Assembly: GCA_934177995.1 (NCBI GenBank)
Contig: CAKPPW010000028.1
Span: 1 to 17,370, forward strand
Reading direction: 5' to 3'
Length of the DNA: 17,370 bases
DNA from: an uncultured Bacilli bacterium
Lineage (GTDB): Bacteria; Bacillota_I; Bacilli_A; RF39; UBA660
A program made the translations under genes and the position numbers. The notes below the pieces were generated by a model. It was not told the origin of the DNA. It saw only the letters and a program-made list of their open reading frames with translations, and made no database searches. Each line of letters opens with the position of its first letter. Position 1 is the first letter of the stretch. Below, piece after piece: positions 1-8,023 of the stretch.

Positions 1-261
1 ATTTCTTGAATTTCTTTTATATTACCATGTGCTAGTGTTTCCGATGTAAATAATTCAGGATATTTTTTAAATTCTTGACTATTTATCATTTTTTGAATTT
101 CTTTTATTTTAGTGTGAGCTAGCGTCTGCGACGTAAATAATTCAGGATGTTCTTTAAATTCTTGGCTATTTATCATTTCTTGAATTTCTTTTATATTACC
201 ATGAGCTAGTGTCTGTGACGTAAATAACTCAGGATATTTTTTAAATTCTATACTATTAACA
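1..261 (-). repeat. Three 87-bp in-frame tandem repeats
   Basis: Units begin at 1, 88 and 175 (plus coordinates) with an exact 87-base period, equal to 29 codons, so the frame is kept. Each unit encodes a version of 'SQEFKxxPELFTSQTLAH' followed by 'IKEIQxMIN'. Units 1 and 3 share the 'attaccatg' segment, while unit 2 has 'ttagtgtg' there. The array may continue past the left edge. Confidence 0.9.
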
Positions 262-749
262 ATATTTTCGACTTCTTCTAAAGTTGTAAAGCCAAATTTG
301 ATACAAGAAGCTACCACTAAATTCCAAGTTTTATCCAATCCTAACTTTTCAACTACAATTACTAAATCCCTATTACAAGATAAAACTGATGTATCCTTAT
401 TAATAGACTCTACTCCATAATTTTCTTCTACATAATCGTACGTATCTTTTAAACTATCAGGCTCTGATGATAAGACATGTAAACATGATTCTATTGATGA
501 AAATGACACATCCTTTTGTTTTAAAAAATCAATATTATCTTTTATAGCATCAACATTTCTATATAAGATACTAGGACATTTTTCTATATTTTTCTTATTA
601 ACTTTTAATTCATTTATTAAGTAATCTAATGTTTTATCAATATCTTCATATTCACCTTTAGATAAAATATTATTATTTTTATTAACAATATTTTCTTTTG
701 AAACACCATATTTATCACATAATAATTTTAAACTATATTCTTCTATCAT
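1..749 (-). CDS. Helical-repeat protein, possibly mTERF-like (5' part, runs off left edge)
   Basis: The frame starts at ATG 749 and stays open to the left edge, giving 249 codons with no stop. GGAG at 757-760 sits 7 bases before the start and overlaps the 3' end of the ThyX-family gene upstream, so the two are probably one operon with coupled translation. The first ~150 residues look all-helical, with phrases such as KCPSILYRNVDAIKDNIDFL and CLHVLSSEPDSL. The 'P-x-I-L ... N ... I-D-F-L' spacing recalls mTERF-type helical repeats, which bind nucleic acid in organelles, but this likeness is my inference. From about residue 165 the protein becomes a tandem array of 29-residue units built on 'EFKKYPELFTSQTLAHGNIK'. 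No catalytic motif, signal peptide or membrane segment is visible. The function is unknown. Confidence 0.75.
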   Translation of the reverse strand, partial: MIEEYSLKLLCDKYGVSKENIVNKNNNILSKGEYEDIDKTLDYLINELKVNKKNIEKCPSILYRNVDAIKDNIDFLKQKDVSFSSIESCLHVLSSEPDSLKDTYDYVEENYGVESINKDTSVLSCNRDLVIVVEKLGLDKTWNLVVASCIKFGFTTLEEVENIVNSIEFKKYPELFTSQTLAHGNIKEIQEMINSQEFKEHPELFTSQTLAHTKIKEIQKMINSQEFKKYPELFTSETLAHGNIKEIQE

Positions 750-761
750 AAACTTTCTCCT

Positions 762-2174
762 TTACTTTATCTTTTGTTTTACTACTATGCCCCTATTCTT
801 ACAACTATCTTTTCCTTCAGGACAATAATTATTTACTTCACAGTTAGCTCCTAACATAGTTCCTATTAAGGGATTAACCTCTTTTACTTGGTCTTTAAGA
901 TCAGTCATTAAATCTCTTATCTCCCACTGAGCTTTATTACAACATCTCATTCTAGTAATCCACTCAAAGTTTCTAGCATTCATAGTAGTAGTTATATTAC
1001 AAGCATTACCGGATAAATAGAAATATACTAAATCTTCATCTCTTATTCCTTTGTCTTTATATTCCTCTACTTTTAAATTATTCTTCTTAAAGATATCTTT
1101 ATACTCTTCTTCATGATTATCTTTAATACTATTAGGTATTACATAGTTTTCCATATTCCAAAGAGGAACAAAATCAGGTACTAATAAAGATTGCATTCTA
1201 TGTCTTGATATATGAGTAAGTACCGCTAATGATATAGGAAGCTCAAAAGAATACTCTACTTGCTCTAATTCTCTTTGATTCTTACTATGTAAAAGACTAG
1301 TAAACATTTTCTTTTTAATATCTTTATCTTCCTTAACTAATTCATCTAATACTTTAGAAGCTTTTTCACTACTTAATTGATAACGATTCATTAAAATACT
1401 ACAAAGTACTTTATCATCAGCCCTTTCTAGATAATCAGTTAATTTTGGTTTAGTAAGTAATTTATCTTCTTGCTTTACTAACTTATCTAAATAGGTAAAT
1501 TGATCATTATAATAATCTTTATTTTCTTCTTTTTTTAAGGAACTTACTAAATAAGGACAAGCTTCCCCCATCATATTAGCAAGTTTTGCACCTAACTCTT
1601 TAGCTTCATCTATCTTAGCCATCTTTCCGTATAGTAAATCTGAGGTAATCCTAAAAAGCTCATTAGCATCGCATCCCATAATTATATTACTATGATAAGA
1701 ATAAGGTAAGATATATCTACAATCTTCTATTGGTAAGCCTTCATCTACTAATTCACCATATTTAGTAAATAAGCTTTTCATATAATTATTATAATCTAGT
1801 TTTAATTCTCTAGAATCTAATCTATCTCCCTTAACTGTTTTAAAATCAGGAACATAAAACCCGACATTTCTAAAGTCAACATTTCTTCTTGATTTAATAG
1901 TGAATGATGTTAATCTATACTCAATTATGGTTTGTTCTATAACTGGTGTTACATCTTCTAAAGCAAAGACTAGATAATCATGCTCTGATATTGAACGATG
2001 TCCATACCCTACTACTGCCTTGGCAAGACGTAGATTTTTCTGATAATCATTTTTACTTTCGTAAACATCCATAACAGTACCTTCACTTCTAGATAAAGCT
2101 CCAGCTGATGCTACTATTCGTAAATTATTTTCTATCTCTTCTTTTGTGTTTGATCCTAATAATACAACATTCAT
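762..2174 (-). CDS. thyX: ThyX-family (FAD-dependent thymidylate synthase-like) protein with two ThyX domains
   Basis: ThyX makes dTMP from dUMP using methylene-tetrahydrofolate, FAD and NADPH in the cytosol. The usual ThyX is about 220-250 residues; this protein has 470 and contains the fold twice. Domain 1 has GHRSISEH (58-65) and a degenerate signature EYR-x7-S (85-95) followed by RR. Its counterpart of the dUMP-binding 'NAR' is DAN (169-171). Domain 2 has RHR (324-326) but Asp at 334 where the signature Ser should be, and then NARNFEWITRMRCCNKAQWE (399 on), a classic ThyX C-terminal block. The tail C445-x5-C-x6-C with CPEG is also common in the family. The start is ATG 2174 with AAGGAG just upstream. 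Known relatives with two ThyX domains exist; whether this one is a catalyst is not settled by sequence, because the signature residues are divided between the halves. Confidence 0.85.
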   Translation of the reverse strand: MNVVLLGSNTKEEIENNLRIVASAGALSRSEGTVMDVYESKNDYQKNLRLAKAVVGYGHRSISEHDYLVFALEDVTPVIEQTIIEYRLTSFTIKSRRNVDFRNVGFYVPDFKTVKGDRLDSRELKLDYNNYMKSLFTKYGELVDEGLPIEDCRYILPYSYHSNIIMGCDANELFRITSDLLYGKMAKIDEAKELGAKLANMMGEACPYLVSSLKKEENKDYYNDQFTYLDKLVKQEDKLLTKPKLTDYLERADDKVLCSILMNRYQLSSEKASKVLDELVKEDKDIKKKMFTSLLHSKNQRELEQVEYSFELPISLAVLTHISRHRMQSLLVPDFVPLWNMENYVIPNSIKDNHEEEYKDIFKKNNLKVEEYKDKGIRDEDLVYFYLSGNACNITTTMNARNFEWITRMRCCNKAQWEIRDLMTDLKDQVKEVNPLIGTMLGANCEVNNYCPEGKDSCKNRGIVVKQKIK

Positions 2175-2208
2175 TTTATTTTCTCCTTAAATATATAATT
2201 CTTATTTG

Positions 2209-2237
2209 ATTATAAGCTATTTAGAGAAAAAGGAAAA
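2209..2237 (-). promoter_or_regulatory. Probable promoter of the ThyX gene
   Basis: A perfect TATAAT lies at 2214-2209 (minus strand), 35 bases before the ATG at 2174. Seventeen bases upstream is only a weak -35 (TTTTCC, 2237-2232). The promoter sits immediately after the terminator of the adhesin gene, so the two units are separated cleanly. Confidence 0.5.
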
Positions 2238-2238
2238 G

Positions 2239-2260
2239 AAAAAAGCACTAACAAAGTGCC
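2239..2260 (-). terminator. Intrinsic terminator of the adhesin gene, overlapping its stop codon
   Basis: On the minus strand GCACT-TTGTT-AGTGC (2259-2245) forms a 5-bp stem directly followed by six T. The TAG stop of the adhesin (2250-2248) lies within the loop and 3' arm of the hairpin, so the last codons double as terminator sequence. Confidence 0.75.
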
Positions 2261-5200
2261 TTTCTCATTAAAATGCTTCCCATTAACAAAGTATTAATAA
2301 ATAATATTAATTCAAATAAACTATTGCTATTGTTATTGACTCCCGTCATCGGTGGTACTATTTCTCCTTTTTCTAAAGGAATCATTGTATTAATAATATT
2401 GTATCCGGCATAAGTGGCAGTGTAACCATCTACTTCTTTCTCTTTAATAGTATAATTTATCTCTTTACCATTCTTATATTTTGGTAGATTGTCTAAAGTA
2501 TAAATCCAATTCATATCCTTAGAGATTGTTATATCATAAAGATACTCACCATCAGCATATAGTGATACTACTATTTCATCCGGTTGATAAACAGTTCCAT
2601 CACTTACCCAAGTCTTAGTAATAGTTATTTCTTTCTTTTCTATTTCATGAGTATTAGTTATTACTGTAGTAATATTATTATCACTATCTAAGATTCCTTC
2701 TTCAAGAGTTGATACATATCCCTTAACTTCATCTTCAACAATAGAATATTCTATTTCTTTTCCCTTTTCATAACGAGGTAAATCACTAAAGGTATATGTC
2801 CAGTTATTTTCATCACTTAGAGTTATTGATTCTTTTACTACTCCATTAGCTTTTATTGATACCTTTATACTATCTAGTCTTATACCATCATTATTATTAA
2901 AATCATTCCAGTTTTTCTTAACTGTATAAGATAATGTCTCTGGAGTATGTTTATTAGTTACATTATAATCTGTTACAGTAGCTGTATAACCAGTAGTAAC
3001 ATCTACTTCTTCTATTGTATAATTTATTTCTTTTCCATTTCTGTATTTATTCTTAGTAAATGAATATTTCCAGTTATCTTTTTCTGTTACTATCTTGCTG
3101 TCTACTACTTCACCATCAGCTAACAAATTAATTTTGATAGAATCTGGTCTTATTCCATCTTGGTTATCATTATCAATCCAAGTTTTAACTCCTTCAATAG
3201 TCACTTCTTCATCAGCATGACTATTTACAATGTTATAACCATCAATTGAGGTATTATAGCCAATAACAGCATCTTCACTAATTGTATAAGAAATTAAACT
3301 TCCATCATTATATTCTGGTAATTCTGTAAATGAATATTTCCAGTCGTCGGCTTCTGTTACTGTAATCATTTTATTAACTACTTCATTATCTCCTACTTTA
3401 CCACTTAGTCTAATAGTTATAGTTTCTGGTCTTAAACCATCATTATTATCATTATCAGTCCAAGTTTTAGTTCCATTTATTGTTATTTTACTAGGACTAT
3501 GAGTATTAATTACATTGATACCATTATCAGTGACTTCATAAGTAGTAGTATAATCTTTGACTTCACGTTCTTTAACAGTATAATTAATTTCTTTTCCATT
3601 ACTATATTTATCAAGATTAGTATAAGTATAATTCCAATTATCAGTATTTTTTATAGTAACTGTTTTATCTAGTAATAAAGTACCATCGGCATATAAATCA
3701 ATTATAATACTATCAGGTCTTATTCCATCTTGATTATTACTATCTACCCATTTCTTAGCAACAGGTAGTGAGGTTTTGATAGGATTATGTGTATTGGTTA
3801 TATCATAACCATTTACTACTCCAGTATAACCTGCTACTTCTTCTTCTGTAATTTCATAGTCTATTTCTTCACCATTACTATACTTATCAAGATTAGTGAA
3901 TGAATATTTCCAGTCATCTTCTGCTGTTACTTCTTTAGTAGCAATTACTTTTCCATTAGCTTTTAAGCTTACTTTTATACTATCAGGTCTGATACCATCT
4001 TGATTATTATTATCATTCCAAGTCTTAATACCACTAATACTTATCTTTTCATTTTGATGATTATTAGTAATAGTTAAACCATCTATACTAGTTTCATAAT
4101 TAGCTACAGTTTCTTCTGTTACAGTATAATTAATCTTTTCACCATTTTCATTCATTGGTAAATCTTTAAAAGTATATGACCAGTTATCACCATTACCAGT
4201 AACAACCACTCCTTCTTTTACTAATTTACCATTAGCATATAAATTAATCTTAATTGAATCTGGTCTTACTCCATCATTATTAGAGGAATCTTCCCAAATC
4301 TTATTAACTGTTATGGTAGTAGTTTCTGTTTTATGAGTATTAGTTATATCATAACCACTTACTACTCCAGTATAACCTGCTACTTTATCTTCACTAATGG
4401 TATAGTTTATTTTCTTACCATTTTCATATACTGGTAAATCAGTAAATGAATATTTCCATTCATCCTTTTCTGTTACTTCTTTAGTAGCAATCACTTTGCC
4501 ATCAGCTTTTAGGCTTATTTTTATACTATCTGGTCTAATTCCATCTTGGTTATCATTATCAATCCAAGTTTTAACTCCTTCAATAGTTGTTTTTGCTATC
4601 TCATGAGTATTAGTAATTTCATAGCCATTTACTTCTGATTCATAACCTGTAATAGTTTTCTCTTCTACTGTATAGTTTATCTCTTCACCATTACTATACT
4701 TATCAAGATTAGTAAAAGTATAAGTCCAGTTATCACTTGCTTTAATAGTAACTGTCTTAACTACTTTTCCATTAGCCTTCAAATCTACTTTTATACTATC
4801 TGGTCTAATACCATCTCGGTTATTATCATCATTCCATTTTTTATTAACTGTAATTTCAGTTAATTCTTTTTCATGGGTATTAGTAATAGTTAAACCATCT
4901 ATACTAGTTTCATAATTAGCTACAGTTTCTTCTGTTACAGTATAATTAATCTTTTCACCATTTTCATTCATTGGTAAATCTTTAAAAGTATATGACCAGT
5001 TATCACCATTACCAGTAACAACCACTCCTTCTTTTACTAATTTACCATTAGCATATAAATTAATCTTAATTGAATCTGGTCTTACTCCATCATTATTAGA
5101 GGAATCTTCCCAAATCTTATTAACTGTTATGGTAGTAGTTTCTGTTTTATGAGTATTAGTTATATCATAACCACTTACTACTCCAGTATAACCTGCTACT

Positions 5201-7836
5201 TTATCTTCACTAATGGTATAGTTTATTTTCTTACCATTTTCATATACTGGTAAATCAGTAAATGAATATTTCCATTCATCCTTTTCTGTTACTTCTTTAG
5301 TAGCAATCACTTTGCCATCAGCTTTTAGGCTTATTTTTATACTATCTGGTCTAATTCCATCTTGGTTATCATTATCAATCCAAGTTTTAACTCCTTCAAT
5401 AGTTGTTTTTGCTATCTCATGAGTATTAATAATTTCATAGCCATTTACTTCTGATTCATAACCTGTAATAGTTTTTTCTTCTACTGTATAGTTTATCTCT
5501 TCACCATTACTGTATTTATCAAGATTAGTAAATGTATAAGTCCAGTTATCACTTGCTTTAATAGTAACTGTCTTAACTACTTTTCCATTAGCCTTTAAAT
5601 CTACTTTTATACTATCTGGTCTTATTCCATCTCGGTTATTATCATCATTCCATTTTTTATTAACTGTAATTTCAGTTAATTCTTTTTCATGAGTATTAGT
5701 TATATCATAACCATTAATTTCTGTCTTGTAATCTTTAACAGCATTTTCACTTACTGTATATTCTATTTCTTTTCCATTACTATACTTATCTAAATCTGTA
5801 AATGAATACTTCCAGCCATCTGCTGCTGTTACCTCTTTAGTAGTAATCACTTTGCCATTGGCTTTTAAATTAACAGTAATTGATTCCGGTCTTTTCCCAT
5901 CTTGATTATCATTATCAATCCATGTTTTAACTCCTTCAATAGATATTTTTTCTATCTCATGAGTATTTATAACATTATTACCTTCAATTATAGTAGTATA
6001 ATCTGTTACTTCATCTTCAGTAATAGTATATTTATTTTCATACTTACTTTCGTTTTCATGACCATTAGCATACTTAGGAAGATTTACAAATTCATAATGC
6101 CAATTATCATCACTAGTTACTTCCTTAGAATCAATCTTTTTACCATTTTGTAATAAGTTAATTATGATACTATCTGGTCTTTTTCCATCTTGATTGTTAT
6201 TATCAATCCAAGTTTTTATACCACTAATACTTACTTTAGCTTTACCTTTAATAGTAATAGTTACAGTAGATGTATTACTGTATACTCTATCTGCCTTACC
6301 ATTAGTTATTACATCAGTGTTAATACTATAATCAAATTTAACTTCACCAGTAATTCCATTAGCAGGTACAAAATCAAATTTACCAGAATTATCAATAGTT
6401 AAAACACCTTGTAACACTCCATCTTGATAAATGTTATATGTTCCATCACTATTTCTAACTACTGAATCTGTTTCTTTTATAATTAAAGTATCCCTAACTT
6501 CAACTATATCATCATTATTAGCTTTATCTGTTTCTGTTATTTTATTTAAATCATTATCTAAAATTGAACCAGAAACTGTTTCATTTTCATATCCAGAATA
6601 ACTATCATCTTTAGTAATAATAGGTACTTCTGTCACTGGTTTATTAAAGTCTAATTTAATATCTGTCTTTCCACCATACTTAGGATTGTCTACTCCTACT
6701 GTTGTATTAAGAGTAGCACTTGTATTAGTATACATTGACCCATGATAATCGTCTGCAGCAACAACATCATAAGTTAGTTCATAATTAGTATTTGCTTTAA
6801 TGACTCCAACATTCCATGTTAAGGTAGTTGTTCCATCGCTGTTTTCAACATAGCTAATTCCTTCGCTCTCAAGTTTTTTCTTTGCCTCTTCTGTTAACTT
6901 AAAAGTATTTGGTATAGTATCCGTTACAACACTACCTTTACCAATGGTATCTATTGTTTGATTTAAGATTCTATCAAAAAGATTAGTTAACTCAAGTTCA
7001 GTTAAAGCTTTATAATTATCATATAAAGGATTATCATTTTTTCCATTAACTGTTGCTAGAATCTTAGCAGCTTCACTCTCATCACCAAATGTAATAGTAT
7101 AAACATCTGCCTGATTATAATCAGTTTTTAAAGAATCAAGTTCATTCTTAGCTGCCTCACTAGGTTTTTGATAATTACACTCAGCCTGGTGACTAGTTAA
7201 ACTATCAGTTTGCCCATCACCACAAGGTACATACATATTATATCTACGGCTATAAAACCTAGCTGGTCCAAAGAATGTTGGTACTCCATCTGTTAGTATT
7301 ACTACTAATTGTTTAGCATCACTTCTTGCTCCATCATTTAATAATTGGTGAGCTTTTTGAATACCTTCTTGTAAGTTGGTACCACCATCAGCATCATACT
7401 TAGTATTGATGAAATTAGTAGCACTATTCTTATTACTAGTTAAACTCAAACTATCCCTAACATTAGTACCAAATTCAACTAAACCAATTTGCACATCATT
7501 CTGACCATCCATCAGCTTGGTAATAAATGTATTAGCTGAGTTTTTAGCAGCTTCAAGTCTAGTTTCACGACTGTATCCACCAACACTATTACTCATACTA
7601 CTAGATCCATCTAGTACTAGTACAACATCAAGTTTTTTCTTAGTAGTATAATTGTTAGCATTAATAGATAATGAAACAGTTGACTCTCTACCATAATCAT
7701 CTTTTCTTTTAGCACTCTTAGTTAGATTGATTTCACCAGGATCACCTGCTGCATTGGTGACAATAGCAAAAATCATAACAAGTGCTATACCAAAAGAACT
7801 AATTACTCCTTTAGGTATTTTGCTTTTACCTTTCAT
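2248..7836 (-). CDS. Giant sortase-anchored adhesin: VWA domain, spacer domains and 14 Cna-B repeats
   Basis: I place the start at ATG 7836, giving 1862 residues. GGGAGG (7849-7844) lies 7 bases before it, and the in-frame ATG at 7851 overlaps that ribosome site. Residues 1-30 are a signal peptide (KGKSKIPKG, then a hydrophobic core, NAAG). A VWA domain follows at about 70-295 with a full MIDAS: D76-G-S78-S-S80, T153, and TDG at 182-184. Two Cys inside it (205, 220) may form a disulphide. Residues ~300-400 resemble a surface-protein beta domain, and ~405-525 look like a cadherin/Ig-like 'DNDLN' spacer. Residues ~532-1817 hold 14 Cna-B domains of about 91 residues, opening with motifs like KTWIDNDNQDGIRPDS. 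Every one keeps the Lys (two before Trp), the Glu in 'Y-x-(I/V)-x-E', and the Asn of 'TNTH' needed for an internal isopeptide bond. The C-terminus has VPPMTG, a hydrophobic stretch and RKALC, a variant sorting signal. Role: a long rigid stalk that presents a ligand-binding tip; the ligand is unknown. Confidence 0.93.
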   Translation of the reverse strand: MKGKSKIPKGVISSFGIALVMIFAIVTNAAGDPGEINLTKSAKRKDDYGRESTVSLSINANNYTTKKKLDVVLVLDGSSSMSNSVGGYSRETRLEAAKNSANTFITKLMDGQNDVQIGLVEFGTNVRDSLSLTSNKNSATNFINTKYDADGGTNLQEGIQKAHQLLNDGARSDAKQLVVILTDGVPTFFGPARFYSRRYNMYVPCGDGQTDSLTSHQAECNYQKPSEAAKNELDSLKTDYNQADVYTITFGDESEAAKILATVNGKNDNPLYDNYKALTELELTNLFDRILNQTIDTIGKGSVVTDTIPNTFKLTEEAKKKLESEGISYVENSDGTTTLTWNVGVIKANTNYELTYDVVAADDYHGSMYTNTSATLNTTVGVDNPKYGGKTDIKLDFNKPVTEVPIITKDDSYSGYENETVSGSILDNDLNKITETDKANNDDIVEVRDTLIIKETDSVVRNSDGTYNIYQDGVLQGVLTIDNSGKFDFVPANGITGEVKFDYSINTDVITNGKADRVYSNTSTVTITIKGKAKVSISGIKTWIDNNNQDGKRPDSIIINLLQNGKKIDSKEVTSDDNWHYEFVNLPKYANGHENESKYENKYTITEDEVTDYTTIIEGNNVINTHEIEKISIEGVKTWIDNDNQDGKRPESITVNLKANGKVITTKEVTAADGWKYSFTDLDKYSNGKEIEYTVSENAVKDYKTEINGYDITNTHEKELTEITVNKKWNDDNNRDGIRPDSIKVDLKANGKVVKTVTIKASDNWTYTFTNLDKYSNGEEINYTVEEKTITGYESEVNGYEIINTHEIAKTTIEGVKTWIDNDNQDGIRPDSIKISLKADGKVIATKEVTEKDEWKYSFTDLPVYENGKKINYTISEDKVAGYTGVVSGYDITNTHKTETTTITVNKIWEDSSNNDGVRPDSIKINLYANGKLVKEGVVVTGNGDNWSYTFKDLPMNENGEKINYTVTEETVANYETSIDGLTITNTHEKELTEITVNKKWNDDNNRDGIRPDSIKVDLKANGKVVKTVTIKASDNWTYTFTNLDKYSNGEEINYTVEEKTITGYESEVNGYEITNTHEIAKTTIEGVKTWIDNDNQDGIRPDSIKISLKADGKVIATKEVTEKDEWKYSFTDLPVYENGKKINYTISEDKVAGYTGVVSGYDITNTHKTETTTITVNKIWEDSSNNDGVRPDSIKINLYANGKLVKEGVVVTGNGDNWSYTFKDLPMNENGEKINYTVTEETVANYETSIDGLTITNNHQNEKISISGIKTWNDNNNQDGIRPDSIKVSLKANGKVIATKEVTAEDDWKYSFTNLDKYSNGEEIDYEITEEEVAGYTGVVNGYDITNTHNPIKTSLPVAKKWVDSNNQDGIRPDSIIIDLYADGTLLLDKTVTIKNTDNWNYTYTNLDKYSNGKEINYTVKEREVKDYTTTYEVTDNGINVINTHSPSKITINGTKTWTDNDNNDGLRPETITIRLSGKVGDNEVVNKMITVTEADDWKYSFTELPEYNDGSLISYTISEDAVIGYNTSIDGYNIVNSHADEEVTIEGVKTWIDNDNQDGIRPDSIKINLLADGEVVDSKIVTEKDNWKYSFTKNKYRNGKEINYTIEEVDVTTGYTATVTDYNVTNKHTPETLSYTVKKNWNDFNNNDGIRLDSIKVSIKANGVVKESITLSDENNWTYTFSDLPRYEKGKEIEYSIVEDEVKGYVSTLEEGILDSDNNITTVITNTHEIEKKEITITKTWVSDGTVYQPDEIVVSLYADGEYLYDITISKDMNWIYTLDNLPKYKNGKEINYTIKEKEVDGYTATYAGYNIINTMIPLEKGEIVPPMTGVNNNSNSLFELILFINTLLMGSILMRKALC
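2395..6240 (-). repeat. Array of 14 Cna-B coding repeats, about 272 bp each
   Basis: Fourteen consecutive units of about 270 bases each encode a domain that begins with '(T/V)K-x-W-x-D...DG-x-RP' and ends with 'TNTH'. Unit 14 departs most, having WVSDGTVYQP in place of the 'DNNxDGxRP' segment. Similarity between units is mixed: some pairs are nearly identical at DNA level and others only at protein level, so the array has grown by several duplications of different age. Confidence 0.9.
4061..5692 (-). repeat. 816-bp tandem duplication of three Cna-B units, about 99% identical
   Basis: Positions 4061-4876 repeat at 4877-5692 with an exact 816-base offset (272 codons, three domains). By eye the first ~550 bases of the two copies are identical. 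About eight substitutions, most of them silent, all fall in the last ~265 bases. Cna-B units 3-5 and 6-8 of the adhesin are therefore copies of one another. Confidence 0.9.
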
Positions 7837-7852
7837 ACCGTTTCCTCCCATA

Positions 7853-7869
7853 CACTTTCATAGAAAGTG
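7853..7869 (-). promoter_or_regulatory. Hairpin at the 5' end of the adhesin mRNA
   Basis: CACTTTC-TAT-GAAAGTG is a perfect 7-bp inverted repeat with a 3-base loop, ending 3 bases upstream of the GGGAGG ribosome site. Given the promoter at 7876-7904, the predicted transcription start (about 7869) falls at the first base of the stem. The hairpin is then the first thing transcribed and could protect the long mRNA or tune ribosome access. Confidence 0.6.
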
Positions 7870-7875
7870 CTTTTT

Positions 7876-7904
7876 ATTCTAACTGCTAGCATATTGAAAG
7901 TCAA
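7876..7904 (-). promoter_or_regulatory. Strong sigma-A promoter of the adhesin gene
   Basis: On the minus strand TTGACT (7904-7899) is separated by 17 bases from TAGAAT (7881-7876), close to consensus with ideal spacing. Upstream of the -35 lies a very A/T-rich stretch (about 7905-7950) that could act as an UP element. Confidence 0.8.
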
Positions 7905-7957
7905 TATTTTTTTACTAAGTTATATATTAAATATATTAATAAAGTTTTTTACCATAC

Positions 7958-7985
7958 AAAAAACTGTCAAAAAATAATGACAGTT
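7958..7985 (-). terminator. Terminator of the TetR-YhgE operon
   Basis: AACTGTCA (7985-7978 on the minus strand) pairs perfectly with TGACAGTT (7969-7962) around an 8-base loop. The T run continues from the stem to 7958. It lies about 40 bases after the YhgE stop codon. Confidence 0.8.
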
Positions 7986-8023
7986 CTTATTAAAATGTTA
8001 TTTATTTAATTACTTTTATATTA

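Noticed and set aside
1..261. CRISPR array
   Set aside because: The 87-bp units follow one another without spacers and keep the reading frame, so they are protein-coding repeats.
5902..6402. Plus-strand open frames of 83 and 70 codons inside the adhesin gene
   Set aside because: They are antisense to the Cna-B repeats, have low-complexity Ile/Tyr/Ser products and no ribosome site; the repeat composition explains them.
7853..7876. Plus-strand intrinsic terminator (hairpin followed by TTTTT)
   Set aside because: No plus-strand transcript leads into it; its place between the adhesin promoter and ribosome site makes a 5' leader hairpin more likely.
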